Below, piece by piece: positions 16,426 to 25,152 of a DNA stretch of 45,840 nt (position 1 is the first letter of the stretch; the number at the start of each line of letters is the position of its first letter). Origin of the DNA: Phycisphaerales bacterium (lineage in GTDB: Bacteria; Planctomycetota; Phycisphaerae; Phycisphaerales; UBA1924); assembly GCA_020853815.1 (NCBI GenBank), contig JADYYE010000121.1:1-45840 (forward strand). Direction: 5' to 3'. A model generated the notes under the pieces. The model made no database searches, was not told the origin of the DNA, and saw nothing but the letters and a program-made list of their open reading frames with translations. A program made the translations under genes and the position numbers.

Positions 16426-17442
16426 ATGAAGTTTGGTTCGGCGCGACTTTTCGCCGGGTGCCTGGTCATGGCGGGGGTTCCCCTGCTTTCGGCCTGCGGA
16501 GAGAGCCGCGATTTCCGGCTCAACGACCAGGAGAATGAACCCCCCGCTTCTACCCATGCGAGCAACGCAGGTCAGGCGAAGGGTGATGACCGCCCCATCG
16601 CGACGGTCGCGGGAGAGGCCGTGTACGCGGATGATCTCTCCGCGTGGATGTCGGAGCTCGCGGGCGGCACGGTGCTGGAAGAGTTCGTCGTGTCGCGGCA
16701 GGTCGAGAAGGAACTCGCCTCGCGCGGCTTGAAGCTCGAAGCGGGCGACATCGACGCTGAGCGCAGGAACATGGCGGTCGCGACCGACCACAAACTGAGC
16801 GACGCGGAGCTTGCGGTGGCGATGCGGCGCGTGCAGCAGGCGCGAGGGCTCGGGCCGTCGCGGTTCAAGGCGTTGATCGAACGGAACGCGGGCCTGCGCA
16901 GGCTCGTTCGCGACGAAGTGCAGATCGGCGACGCGGACGTTCGGAGCGAGATCGATCTGAAGTATGGGGCACGCACCCGCGTGCGGATCATCGTCACGCC
17001 CAACGAATCCGACGCGATCACGGCCCGCGCTCGCCTCGATGCCGCCGCGGCGAGCGAACGCTCAAAGCGGTTCGCGGAAGAAGCGGCGCTGATTTCGTTC
17101 GATCCCTCGGCCTCGCGCGGCGGGGAGATCGAGCCCCTGAGCGCGGCCGACCCGAACTACGCCTTGAGCGTGCGTCAGGCGATGACCAAGCTCGCGCCGG
17201 GCGAACTGTCGCCCATTCTCCGCCTGGAAAACGGCTACGCACTGCTCTTGGGCGAGGGTTCCGTGGCGGCCGTCACGCCGCCCGCGGACGCGGAAGAGCT
17301 GGCGCGCGAGCGTGTGAGGCTGCGCGAGGAGCGGATCGCGATGGAGCGGCTGGCCCGCAAATTCCTGCAATCGGCGCAGGTCACGGTCTTCGATCGCACG
17401 CTCGATTGGTCGTGGAATGCACGGCGAGGACAGGCCCGCTGA
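16426..17442 (+). CDS. SurA/PpiC-like peptidyl-prolyl isomerase lipoprotein
   Basis: The 338-residue exported protein has a signal peptide with a lipobox (LLSAC, Cys near 25), so it is predicted to be lipid-anchored in the periplasm. It then has a SurA/PrsA-type N-terminal chaperone region (ATVAGEAVYADDLSAWMSEL, KELASRGLKLEAGDIDAE). A parvulin-like domain follows (about 205-290: RVRIIVTPNESDAITARARLD ... GGEIEPLSAADPNYALSVRQAM ... GELSPILRLENGYALLLGEG). It probably aids folding of exported proteins. The ATG at 16426 has an ideal CGGAGG upstream, and the longer upstream open frame is not needed. The stop codon abuts the stop of the convergent RNase Y gene with no gap. Confidence 0.82.
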   Translation: MKFGSARLFAGCLVMAGVPLLSACGESRDFRLNDQENEPPASTHASNAGQAKGDDRPIATVAGEAVYADDLSAWMSELAGGTVLEEFVVSRQVEKELASRGLKLEAGDIDAERRNMAVATDHKLSDAELAVAMRRVQQARGLGPSRFKALIERNAGLRRLVRDEVQIGDADVRSEIDLKYGARTRVRIIVTPNESDAITARARLDAAAASERSKRFAEEAALISFDPSASRGGEIEPLSAADPNYALSVRQAMTKLAPGELSPILRLENGYALLLGEGSVAAVTPPADAEELARERVRLREERIAMERLARKFLQSAQVTVFDRTLDWSWNARRGQAR

Positions 17443-19032
17443 TTACCTCGCGTACTCGATCGCTCGCGTCTCCCGAAGGACCGTCACGCGGATCTCGCCC
17501 GGGAAGGTCATCTCCTCGCTGACTCGCTTGGCGATGTTGTGGGCGATGAGGTAGGCCTCGTCGTCGCCGACCTTGGAGGCATCAACCATCACGCGCACCT
17601 CGCGCCCGGCCTGGATCGCGTAGGCCTCTTCCACGCCCGGATAGCCCAGCGCGATGTCCTGCAGCTCGGTGAGCCGCTGGACATACTTCTCCATGCTCTC
17701 GCGACGGGCGCCGGGTCGAGCAGAGGAAACCGCGTCGGCGGCCATTACGATCGGCGTGTAGAAGGTCGTCGACGGGATATCGCCGTGGTGCCCACCGATG
17801 GCGTTGAGCACGGCCTCTTTCTCGCCGAACTGCTTGGCGAAATCCATGCCGATCTTGGGATGTCCGCCCTCCATCTCGTGGTCCATCGCCTTGCCGATGT
17901 CGTGGAGGAAACCGCAGCGGCGTGCGAGCGTGCCGTCGAGCCCGAGCTGATCGGCGATGATCTGGCAGAGGTACCCCACTTCGATCGAGTGGCGCAGCAC
18001 GTTCTGCCCGTAGCTGGTGCGATAGTGGAGCTTGCCCATCGCCTCGATGATCTTGGGGTGCAGGCCGCGGAGGTTGACCTCGAGTGCCGCTTCCTTGCCG
18101 TAGCGGAGGATGGACTCGTTGACCTCGGCCCGGACCTTCTCGACCACTTCTTCGATGCGAGAGGGGTGCATGCGCCCGTCCTGGATCAGGCGACGCATCG
18201 CCTCGACGGCGACCGCCTGTCGCACCTTGTCGAAGCAGGACACCACAATGACGCCCGGCGTGTCGTCGACGATGATGTCGACTCCCGTCGCCTTTTCGAT
18301 CGCGCGGATGTTCCGCCCCTCGCGACCGATGATCCGGCCCTTCATGTCGTCGGACGGAATCTCAACCGTGCGGACCGTGCCGTCCGACGCGTGCTCGCCC
18401 GCGTAGCGCTGCACGGCCATGATCGTGATCTCGCGGGCCTTCTCCTTGGCGTCGTGCTCGGCGTCCTCAACGATCTTTCGGGCAACCTTGGCGGCCTCCT
18501 GGCGGCACTCGTTGGCCACCCGCTCCAGCAGCATCTCCCGCGCCTGGTCCTTCCCCAGGTTCGTGATCTGGTGCAGCTTCTGCGTCTGCTCGCCGATCAC
18601 CCGCTCGAGTTCAACCTCGCGCCCCGCGGCCTTTTCCTCGCGGGCGCGGATCGCGTCCGCCTGGCGATTCATGTTCGCCTCGCGTTGGGCGATCGACTCT
18701 TCTTTGCGGTCGAAGAGGTCTTCCCGCTTGGCGATGCGACGCTCGGCTTCCCGCACCTCGTTGCGGGCCGCCTCGAGCTCCGAATCCAGCTTGGCCTTGC
18801 GCTCCAGGAGCGACTTCTCGGCGTCGATCCTGGTCTTCTCCGCGGCGGCGGCGGCGTCCCGCTCCGCCCTCGCCACGATCTCTTTTGCCCTGGCCTCCGC
18901 TTCCGCAAGCTTGCGGGCCGCGATCGCGCGATACCCGATCGCCCCCACCACGGCTCCCACCAGAACACCGATCACGATGAGCGCGATCTCGAGCGGCTCC
19001 ATCGCCGCGAGAATCAGCTGCGCGTTGTCCAT
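17443..19032 (-). CDS. rny: Ribonuclease Y
   Basis: This is a membrane-anchored endoribonuclease that starts bulk mRNA decay in many bacteria lacking RNase E. The 529-residue protein has the canonical order: an N-terminal transmembrane helix (about 12-35), a long charged coiled coil (about 38-200), a KH domain with the GxxG-type loop in [21 protein letters not shown], and an HD domain with [22 protein letters not shown] and IGGHHGD. It ends [12 protein letters not shown]. Two ATGs lie two codons apart; the second (19030-19032) is chosen because GGGGGAGG is correctly spaced from it. It is convergent with the PPIase gene, stop codon to stop codon. Confidence 0.95.
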   Translation of the reverse strand: MDNAQLILAAMEPLEIALIVIGVLVGAVVGAIGYRAIAARKLAEAEARAKEIVARAERDAAAAAEKTRIDAEKSLLERKAKLDSELEAARNEVREAERRIAKREDLFDRKEESIAQREANMNRQADAIRAREEKAAGREVELERVIGEQTQKLHQITNLGKDQAREMLLERVANECRQEAAKVARKIVEDAEHDAKEKAREITIMAVQRYAGEHASDGTVRTVEIPSDDMKGRIIGREGRNIRAIEKATGVDIIVDDTPGVIVVSCFDKVRQAVAVEAMRRLIQDGRMHPSRIEEVVEKVRAEVNESILRYGKEAALEVNLRGLHPKIIEAMGKLHYRTSYGQNVLRHSIEVGYLCQIIADQLGLDGTLARRCGFLHDIGKAMDHEMEGGHPKIGMDFAKQFGEKEAVLNAIGGHHGDIPSTTFYTPIVMAADAVSSARPGARRESMEKYVQRLTELQDIALGYPGVEEAYAIQAGREVRVMVDASKVGDDEAYLIAHNIAKRVSEEMTFPGEIRVTVLRETRAIEYAR

Positions 19033-19510
19033 GCCCATGCCTCCCCCGCGTCGGCCTCGTCAATGAGACCGCGCGGCGTTCATGGCACGCGCCCGAACCC
19101 CATCAACCGCCCCGCTGGACTTGCCGATTCACCGTGCCGCGCCTCGAACACCTCAACATCGTCGCGCGTCGGGCGTCGCGTGATGCGACAACCCGCCGCT
19201 CTCTGTGTTCCTCGAAATGGACAGATTCCGCGTCGACACGATCAATTCACCATCCGACCGACGGCAGGCCGCCGGCGAGTTTGGAGAGCCAGCACGTCCA
19301 GCGGGCTTGACGGAAGAGTCCGACCGCGTGCCCGCCGCGACCCACACGCCGACCGTCCGGCGCGCGAGCCGATCTTTATGATAGGCAAAGCCGACCCTCC
19401 CCCGTCAAGGCCCCGTTTGGGCCTTTGCCAACTCTGCGGAGGACGGAACCCGATCGGGCCGATACATTGCTCGACCGGCGGCCGCTCTGACCGCCCTGGG
19501 GAGTATTCTG
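19033..19510. other. Divergent intergenic region between rny and a lipoprotein gene
   Basis: About 480 bp with no credible gene. It contains a TATGAT/ATCATA patch near 19377-19386 that could be a -10 for either strand (on the minus strand TTGACG lies 19 bp upstream of TATCAT). It also contains a 7-bp inverted repeat AAGGCCC (19407-19413) / GGGCCTT (19419-19425). The rny leader would be unusually long, about 330 nt, if that promoter is used. Nothing else is recognised. Confidence 0.35.
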
Positions 19511-20269
19511 ATGATCCGTTCCGCCGTTGGATTCTCGATCCTTGCCACCCTCACCCTCGCCCTCTCGGGCTGCTCCTCGCAACCCCGGGCCAGCCGGGTC
19601 GAGATTTCGGGCTCCTCGCTCGCCAGCTCCGGCCCGCTCGCCGTCGACGTCGACAACCACGCTGGCGACGTCAAGATCGAGGTCGATCCCAAGCTCTCGG
19701 AGCCGATCGTCGAGGCCTTTGCTTTCGATCAGGCCTCCGCCCCCAATGAGCCGGACAAGACCGGAAAGGTCGGGCCGTGGGTCGGCGCGTCGCGCAAGGT
19801 CATGGAGGGGGGCACGGTCCTCAGCGTGATCTCGGTCCGCAACCCTGATTTTCCCCGGGCCGTCGACATTCGGATTCGCGTGCCTTCGTGCGCGGGTGTG
19901 CGCGTGGTCAATGGCGGCGGAAATGTGATCGTCAAAGGCGTCACCGGCGCGGTGGACATCAAGAACGACGCGGTTCAAGGCCGCTGGTCGAATCTGGCCG
20001 GTCGGGTCGACGTGACGACCGCGGGAGCGGTCTCGGGCCCGATCCGCCTTGAGTCAAGCGTGGGTGACGTCGAGCTCATGTGCGGCGGTGATTCCGACCT
20101 TGCCTTTGAGGGCAAGGCCGACAAGGGACAGGTGCGGGTGCTCGCCGGAAAGACCCGCCTCGGCTGGCTCTACCGCGATCCGGGCCAGGTTTCTGGCGTG
20201 CTGAAGAACGGCACGTACCACGTCCAACTGCTTTCGCACGCCGGAAACTCGATCCTGAAGCTCAACTGA
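19511..20269 (+). CDS. Predicted lipoprotein with DUF4097-like beta-repeat fold
   Basis: The 252-residue protein starts at an ATG with GGGGAG upstream. The signal peptide ends in a lipobox (LALSGCSS, Cys near 21). The mature part is rich in short beta strands with recurring Val/Gly/Asp patterns (PLAVDVDNHAGDVKIEVDP ... GGNVIVKGVTGAVDIKN ... GPIRLESSVGDVELMCGG). That is the appearance of DUF4097 or putative-adhesin beta-helix domains, in which successive strands read as 'G-x-V-x-V/I'. It is probably surface or periplasmic. Its role is unknown. It is 40 bp upstream of the cardiolipin synthase gene on the same strand and may be cotranscribed with it. Confidence 0.65.
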   Translation: MIRSAVGFSILATLTLALSGCSSQPRASRVEISGSSLASSGPLAVDVDNHAGDVKIEVDPKLSEPIVEAFAFDQASAPNEPDKTGKVGPWVGASRKVMEGGTVLSVISVRNPDFPRAVDIRIRVPSCAGVRVVNGGGNVIVKGVTGAVDIKNDAVQGRWSNLAGRVDVTTAGAVSGPIRLESSVGDVELMCGGDSDLAFEGKADKGQVRVLAGKTRLGWLYRDPGQVSGVLKNGTYHVQLLSHAGNSILKLN

Positions 20270-20309
20270 TCGCGGCGCCGGCGAGATCGCGGACGCCCCG
20301 GAGGCTCGC

Positions 20310-21782
20310 TTGGGCGATTACGCTTGGATCTCGTGGACTCTCTTCGGGCTCGATTGGCTCGTCCGCATCGCGCTGGCGCTCCGCGTCATCCTGCGGCGAA
20401 CGCCCGTTCCCACCACGCTCGCGTGGCTGCTGGTGCTGCTGCTCCTCCCGGTCGTCGGCTGGGTGGTCTATGCGCTCGTCGGCGAGAACCGCCTGGGCTC
20501 GCGCCGGGCCGCACGGGCGCAGAAACTGGCGGCCGAGATCATGGCCCACGCCGCGCCGCTCTGGACGCGCGGCACGCAGACCTTCCCCGAATCGATGACG
20601 CCCTACGAGCACATCGCGTCGCTGTGCTCACTCTCCAGCGGCACGCCCCCGCTCTCGGGCAACAGCGTCGAAATCCTGAGCGAGTGGGACCAGCTCGTGA
20701 ACCGGCTTGTGGACGATATCAACGGAGCGCGACGCACCTGCCACATGCTCTACTACATCTGGGGAGAGGCGGGGCGCGCCGGCGACGTGGCCGACGCGCT
20801 GGTTCGCGCCGCCAGGCGCGGCGTGAAGTGCCGCGTGCTCGTCGACGCCGTCGGCAGCCTCGACTTCGTCGGGAGCGCGACGTGGGAGCGGTTGGCCCAC
20901 GCCGGCGTCGAGGTCGTCGAGGCCCTTCCCGTCAACCCGCTCCGCCTGCTCTTTGCCCGAGTTGACCTTCGGAACCACCGCAAGGTCGCCGTGATCGACG
21001 GGCGAGTCGCCTACGCCGGAAGCCACAACCTCATCGAGCCCGGTTTCAAGCAACGAAAGTCCGACAAGGTCGGCTTCTACGTCGACGCCACCGTCCGCCT
21101 TCGCGGCCCGTCGGTGCGGGCGCTCCAGACGGCGTTCCTCTCCGACTGGCTCCTCGACAGCGAGGATGAAGTCACCGAGGTTGACAAGCAGCTCTCGGAA
21201 CTCCTGTCGCTCGACCCCGAGGGCCACGACGGAACGTCGATCGTGCATGTCCTCCCGACGGGGCCGGGCATGGACCCCCTGGCGATCAATCACGCGCTCA
21301 TCGCCACGATCCACTCCGCCAGCGACGAACTCATCATGACCACGCCCTACTTCGTGCCCGACGAGGCGACCAAGACCGCCATTCTCGTCGCGGCGCGACG
21401 AGGCGTGGAGGTGACGCTTGTCCTCCCGCAGAAATCCGACCACCCGATCGTCTGCGCCGCGGGCCGCTCGCACTATCAAGAAATGCTCGATGCGGGCGTG
21501 CGCATCCGTCACTTCACGGCGGGCCTGCTCCACAGCAAGACAGTGACCGTCGATCGACGCGTCGGGCTGGTGATGTCCGCGAACTTTGACATGCGCAGCT
21601 TCTTCCTCAACTACGAGGTCTCGCTCTTCATCTACGACGACGACCTGGCCAGCATGTTGCGGTTCCTTCAGGTGTCGTACATCGACAAGTCGGTCGAGGT
21701 CTCGCGCGATCAGTGGGCGCAACGCTCCCTCGTCAGCCGATTCTTCGACAACACGGCCCAATTGCTCGGGCCGCTGCTTTGA
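20310..21782 (+). CDS. cls: Cardiolipin synthase (phospholipase D family)
   Basis: The enzyme makes cardiolipin by transferring a phosphatidyl group between phosphatidylglycerol molecules in the inner membrane. The 490-residue protein has two N-terminal transmembrane helices (about 10-28 and 37-57) and two HKD motifs. The first is NHRKVAVIDGRVAYAGSHN (H223, K225, D230), where the usual HxK reads HRK. The second is LHSKTVTVDRRVGLVMSANFD (H408, K410, D415). The spacing and GSHN/SANFD followers are normal. Translation starts at a TTG (20310-20312) with CGGAGG upstream. Confidence 0.92.
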   Translation: MGDYAWISWTLFGLDWLVRIALALRVILRRTPVPTTLAWLLVLLLLPVVGWVVYALVGENRLGSRRAARAQKLAAEIMAHAAPLWTRGTQTFPESMTPYEHIASLCSLSSGTPPLSGNSVEILSEWDQLVNRLVDDINGARRTCHMLYYIWGEAGRAGDVADALVRAARRGVKCRVLVDAVGSLDFVGSATWERLAHAGVEVVEALPVNPLRLLFARVDLRNHRKVAVIDGRVAYAGSHNLIEPGFKQRKSDKVGFYVDATVRLRGPSVRALQTAFLSDWLLDSEDEVTEVDKQLSELLSLDPEGHDGTSIVHVLPTGPGMDPLAINHALIATIHSASDELIMTTPYFVPDEATKTAILVAARRGVEVTLVLPQKSDHPIVCAAGRSHYQEMLDAGVRIRHFTAGLLHSKTVTVDRRVGLVMSANFDMRSFFLNYEVSLFIYDDDLASMLRFLQVSYIDKSVEVSRDQWAQRSLVSRFFDNTAQLLGPLL

Positions 21783-21840
21783 TTTCCGGGAAACACTCGA
21801 CGGTGTGTCGGGGTCGCGGCGCTGAGGTCAAGCCGCCCCG

Positions 21841-22776
21841 CTACATCCTCCACTGGCTTGCCAACGACGCCCCCACGATGCGTGCCGCGTCGTCGCCCGC
21901 GGCCCCAATCAGACGCGACATCGGTTCATGGGCCGGCTCGTCGCTGAGTTCGAAGGTCGAGTGGTGGATCGGGAGCAGAAACTCGCCGGGCATCTGCTGG
22001 AACATGTCCCACACCTGCTCGGGGTTGGCGTGGTTGGCGATCCAGGGGTCGTACGCGCCGATGCCGAAAATCGCAAGCTCGGAGCGCACGCCTTTGAACG
22101 CGTCGGTGTAGGCGGTATCGCCGGCGAAAAGCACCTGGGCGCGTGGTCCCTCGATGACGTAGCTGTTGTACCCGCGGTGGCGATCCCATGCCGTCCGCGC
22201 GCCCCAGTGCTTGGGTTTCATGGCGGCGATACGCAGGCCGTTGATATTGGTGGCGCGATCCCAGGGCAATTCGATGACCTCGCCAAAGCCGGGCGGGATG
22301 AGCCGCGTGGTATTGGCGGCGGTGATGACGCGGGTCTGGCGATCGACCAGTCGTCGGAGCGTGGGGCGATCGAGGTGGTCAAAGTGCGAGTGCGAGATCA
22401 GAATCAGGTCGATCGGCGGGAGTTCATGGACGGGCGCGGGCTCGCGGCGGCGCAGGCCGAGCGTCCACGGCCCGAGCTTCAGCCCGATCCGCTCCGAGAA
22501 GACTGGGTCGGTCAGGACGGTCATGCCGTCGAGGTTCAGGAGCACCGCGGCGTGGCCAAGCCAGGTGGCGGCCAGGCGTTCGGAGGCCGGGCGTGGGCCG
22601 GTGGCGACCCCGATGGGGTGTGACCCAACCGCGCCCCGGAGCCCCTGCTGGAAGCTATGGGCCAGGTGCCGCGGATAGCGCCGGGCCGCCGACGCGGCGA
22701 CCGCCCATGCCCTGGCCAGCCGGGAGTCTCCCGTGATGCGATCGGGACGGTCAGGATCGGGTTGGTGAGCGTCCAT
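21841..22776 (-). CDS. Metallo-beta-lactamase-fold hydrolase (RomA/NAPE-PLD-like)
   Basis: The 311-residue protein carries the MBL zinc motif HSHFDHLD, preceded by the typical strand MTVLTDPVFSER. Further metal-ligand segments are FAGDTAYTD and LPIHHSTFEL near the C-terminus. The combination with TWLGHAAVLLNLDG is characteristic of the NAPE-PLD/RomA/UlaG-like subgroup that hydrolyses phosphodiester or lactone bonds; the substrate is unknown. The ATG at 22774-22776 is chosen; a TTG at 22821 would add 15 residues. The gene is divergent from the hairpin array and SSS symporter, so its leader overlaps the 22777-22993 region. Confidence 0.82.
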   Translation of the reverse strand: MDAHQPDPDRPDRITGDSRLARAWAVAASAARRYPRHLAHSFQQGLRGAVGSHPIGVATGPRPASERLAATWLGHAAVLLNLDGMTVLTDPVFSERIGLKLGPWTLGLRRREPAPVHELPPIDLILISHSHFDHLDRPTLRRLVDRQTRVITAANTTRLIPPGFGEVIELPWDRATNINGLRIAAMKPKHWGARTAWDRHRGYNSYVIEGPRAQVLFAGDTAYTDAFKGVRSELAIFGIGAYDPWIANHANPEQVWDMFQQMPGEFLLPIHHSTFELSDEPAHEPMSRLIGAAGDDAARIVGASLASQWRM

Positions 22777-22872
22777 TCCCACGGGCAATCTTTCGGGGCC
22801 AGCGGCCCTCAGATGTACCAAACTTTAGGCAAACACCAGGGACGCTGTGCCCTGCCAAAGAACTTTCTCGGA

Positions 22873-22917
22873 CCTCCGATCGCATCGTAAGTAACTGCCT
22901 TTTCGATGGTTCGGAGG
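22873..22917. repeat. Inverted repeat / hairpin upstream of the tandem array
   Basis: CCTCCGA (22873-22879) pairs with TCGGAGG (22911-22917), and the inner arms CATCG (22883-22887) and CGATG (22904-22908) also pair, leaving a loop of 16 bases. It lies about 100 bp upstream of the MBL gene start and about 75 bp before the array, so it could belong to either leader. Confidence 0.5.
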
Positions 22918-22993
22918 CCGATCTGCAAATCTCAAAAACGAAGTGGTCATTTTCCTGGCATTGGCACAGACCTGTGGCATGTTTCTGGTGTCT

Positions 22994-23336
22994 TGTCTCT
23001 CTCCTAATCGGTCGGCTGCGGGCGGAAACACGCAGTCGGCTTTCCTGAAGGTGACGGGCGGAAACGCCGGGAGCCCTCAAAAAGACTGTCTCTCTCCTAA
23101 TCTCGGTCGGCCGCGGGCGGAAACACGCAGCCGACTTTTCTGAAGACCAGCGGCGGAAACGCCGACGACCTTCAACGAACTGTCTCTCTCCTAATCTCGG
23201 TCGGCTGCGGGCGGAAACACGCAGTCGGCTTTCTTGGGGCGACGGGCGGAAACGCCAAGAACCTCGAAAAAGACTGTCTCTCTCCTAATCTCGGTCGGCC
23301 GCGGGCGGAAACACGCAGCCGACTTTTTCTTTTTTT
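22994..23336 (+). repeat. Tandem array of four structured non-coding units (93-94 bp period)
   Basis: Units begin at 22994, 23087, 23181 and 23275. Each opens with TGTCTCTCTCCTAATC, then a 10-bp hairpin (for example 23200-23209 with 23220-23229) with the invariant loop GGCGGAAACA, then a T-rich stretch. Units 1-3 continue into a second hairpin, GGCG-GAAA-CGCC, whose outer arms differ but still pair: TGAAG/CTTCA in unit 2, TTCTT/AAGAA in unit 3. Unit 4 stops after hairpin 1 and a T-run. Units alternate in type. Types 1 and 3 have a stem with two G-U pairs, types 2 and 4 have Watson-Crick pairs there and one C-A mismatch. This suggests duplication of a two-unit block. The 94-bp period is not a multiple of three, so protein coding is unlikely. 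T-run polarity indicates transcription on the plus strand. Confidence 0.85.
23294..23336 (+). terminator. Strong intrinsic terminator formed by the last array unit
   Basis: Arms 23294-23303 and 23314-23323 with loop GGCGGAAACA are followed by TTTTTCTTTTTTT. It has the longest T-run in the array and is therefore the likely end of an array transcript. The following 214 bp up to the symporter start hold no gene and no clear promoter. Confidence 0.75.
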
Positions 23337-23550
23337 GGCGATCGCGACCGCGACGATTCACGGTTCTCCCGCGAGATCGGTTCTGCTCGACGCGTTTCCC
23401 CCACCCACGTGAATACGCCCATCGGGGCCGGCTTGCCGATAGACTCGTGCGCTCGCACGCGGAGACGTGCGATTGGTCGACATCGGCAGGAGGCCGCCCG
23501 TTTTCGAGACCGCTCACTCAACTCATGTTCCGTTGGCCGCGCTGAGCCCG

Positions 23551-25152
23551 ATGCTCGGTCAGGATGCAGGTGCGCCCAGGTTGGCGCTCGCGGACTGGCT
23601 GGTGCTGGCGGCGTACTTCACGCTCCTGATCGGCTCGGGCGCGTTCTTCGCCTGGCGGGCCAAACGCAAGCGTCTCAGCAGTGAAGGCTACTTCGTCGGC
23701 GATCATTCCGTGCCCGTGTGGGCGGTCGCGATCTCGATCCTGGCGACGGCCCAATCGGCGGCGACGTTCACCGGCGTGCCCGAGCAGGCGTACACCGGGA
23801 GCATTGTCTACCTCTCGACCAATCTCGGGAGCGTGATCGCGGCCGTGGTGCTCGCGGTGTTCTTCATCCCGGCCTATTACCGCCTGGGCGTGACCACGCC
23901 CTATCAGCTGCTGGAGCGGCGATTCGGCCCCGGCGCAAAGCTGGCGGCGAGCTGGGCGTACATGTTCGGGCGGGTCTTCGCCAGCGGTTCGCGGGTCTAC
24001 ATCGGCGCGATCCCCGTCTGCATGGCGATGTTCGGCGACACCAGCAGCGAGCACCTGGCCATCTCCATCGGCGCGTTCATGCTCTTTGGCATCATCTACA
24101 CGCTCGCGGGGGGCATCACGAGCGTGATCTGGACCGACGTGATGCAGGTGTGCGTGTACCTCGGCGCCGCGGTGGTGGCGATCGCGATCCTCGCTTCGCG
24201 TGTTTCGGCGCCGTGGAGCGAGGTCATCGATGCGCTGACGCACGGCGGGGCGGGCGGCGCGAGCAAGCTGACCCTGTTCCCCACCGCGATGGGTACGGGC
24301 GGCTTTGACTGGGCCGACGAGATGAATATCTTCACGATCCTGACTGGATTTGTGCTAATCGCGCTGGCGAGCCACGGCACGGACCAGGACCTCGTGCAGC
24401 GCATGCTCACATGCAAGTCCGCGGCGGCGGGGAGCAAGTCGGTGATCACGGGGATTCTTGTCGCGATCCCGACGGTCGCGTTGTTCATGGTGCTCGGGCT
24501 GTTCCTGTGGGTGTATTACCAGCGGCCCGATCTGATGTCGCACCCGCCGGGTGCGCCGCCCGGGAAGTCGAGCGAGGTGCTGCTCGGGTTCATCATGCGC
24601 GAGATGCCGTCGGGTGCGGCGGGCCTCTTGATCGCGGGGGTGATGGCCGCGGGGCCGGCGGGGATCAACTCCGGGCTCAACAGCATGTCGAGCACGTTTG
24701 TCTCAGACGTGTACCGACCGCGGTTTGCCGGGCGAGACGAGAAGCACTACCTCCGTGTGGGCCGCCTTGCGACCGCGGTGTGGGGCGCGGTGCTCGGCAT
24801 CTTCGCGCTGGTATGCATCCCTTGGAAGGAGCACTCGGGCCAATCGATCATCGGCTTCGTGCTCTCCGTCATGAACTTCGCGTACGCCGGCCTTCTCGGC
24901 GTCTTCTTCTCGGCGCTTTTCACGAAGCGAGGAAACACGGCGAGCGCGATAGCGGCCCTCTTCGCCGGCTTCTTCACGGTGCTGGCGCTGCGCGGCGAGA
25001 TCATGGACAAGTGGACCGCATCGCTTGGAATGCAGGACGCGATCAAGGTGCGATTCGCGTTCCCCTGGCAGCTTGTGATCGGAACGCTCGTCGCGTTTGT
25101 GGTGTGCCAACTCGGCGCCGGCAAGAATGAGAACCATGAGCGTCAGCGATAA
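23551..25152 (+). CDS. Sodium:solute symporter (SSS family)
   Basis: The protein is about 533 residues long with some 13 hydrophobic segments. The SSS signature is visible in SEGYFVGDHSVPVWAVAISILATAQSAATFTG near the N-terminus and in AGLLIAGVMAAGPAGINSGLNSMSSTFVSDVYRP (helix 8, Na+ site). Members import sugars, amino acids, inositol or sialic acid with Na+. Here the downstream GH20, AnmK and MurQ genes suggest an amino sugar or muropeptide-derived sugar as cargo, which is inference. The frame is open from a GTG at 23467. I choose the ATG at 23551 because it places a normal short N-terminus before helix 1, but no strong ribosome binding site is seen, so the start is uncertain. Its end overlaps the GH20 start. 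Confidence 0.85.
   Translation: MLGQDAGAPRLALADWLVLAAYFTLLIGSGAFFAWRAKRKRLSSEGYFVGDHSVPVWAVAISILATAQSAATFTGVPEQAYTGSIVYLSTNLGSVIAAVVLAVFFIPAYYRLGVTTPYQLLERRFGPGAKLAASWAYMFGRVFASGSRVYIGAIPVCMAMFGDTSSEHLAISIGAFMLFGIIYTLAGGITSVIWTDVMQVCVYLGAAVVAIAILASRVSAPWSEVIDALTHGGAGGASKLTLFPTAMGTGGFDWADEMNIFTILTGFVLIALASHGTDQDLVQRMLTCKSAAAGSKSVITGILVAIPTVALFMVLGLFLWVYYQRPDLMSHPPGAPPGKSSEVLLGFIMREMPSGAAGLLIAGVMAAGPAGINSGLNSMSSTFVSDVYRPRFAGRDEKHYLRVGRLATAVWGAVLGIFALVCIPWKEHSGQSIIGFVLSVMNFAYAGLLGVFFSALFTKRGNTASAIAALFAGFFTVLALRGEIMDKWTASLGMQDAIKVRFAFPWQLVIGTLVAFVVCQLGAGKNENHERQR

Noticed and set aside
19407..19425. Terminator in the rny/lipoprotein gap
   Set aside because: The hairpin is real but only three T residues follow and no gene ends nearby in the right orientation, so it is listed only as part of the gap.
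17539..19749. Long plus-strand reading frame of 736 codons
   Set aside because: Antisense to RNase Y, whose domains are clear; no family features in the plus frame.
22961..22980. Sigma-54 promoter upstream of the array (TTGGCAC ... TGTGGCAT)
   Set aside because: The spacing between the GG and GC elements is two bases too long and the -12 box is not TTGC.
22994..23336. CRISPR array
   Set aside because: Only four units, a 94-bp period, and the parts between the leader-hairpin blocks are not unique spacers but share a conserved GAAA-tetraloop hairpin. No cas genes are nearby.
22943..23545. Short reading frames across the array (for example 22943-23143 plus, 23191-23517 minus, 23234-23545 plus)
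   Set aside because: They change frame with each 94-bp unit, give low-complexity unlike peptides, and have no good start signals.
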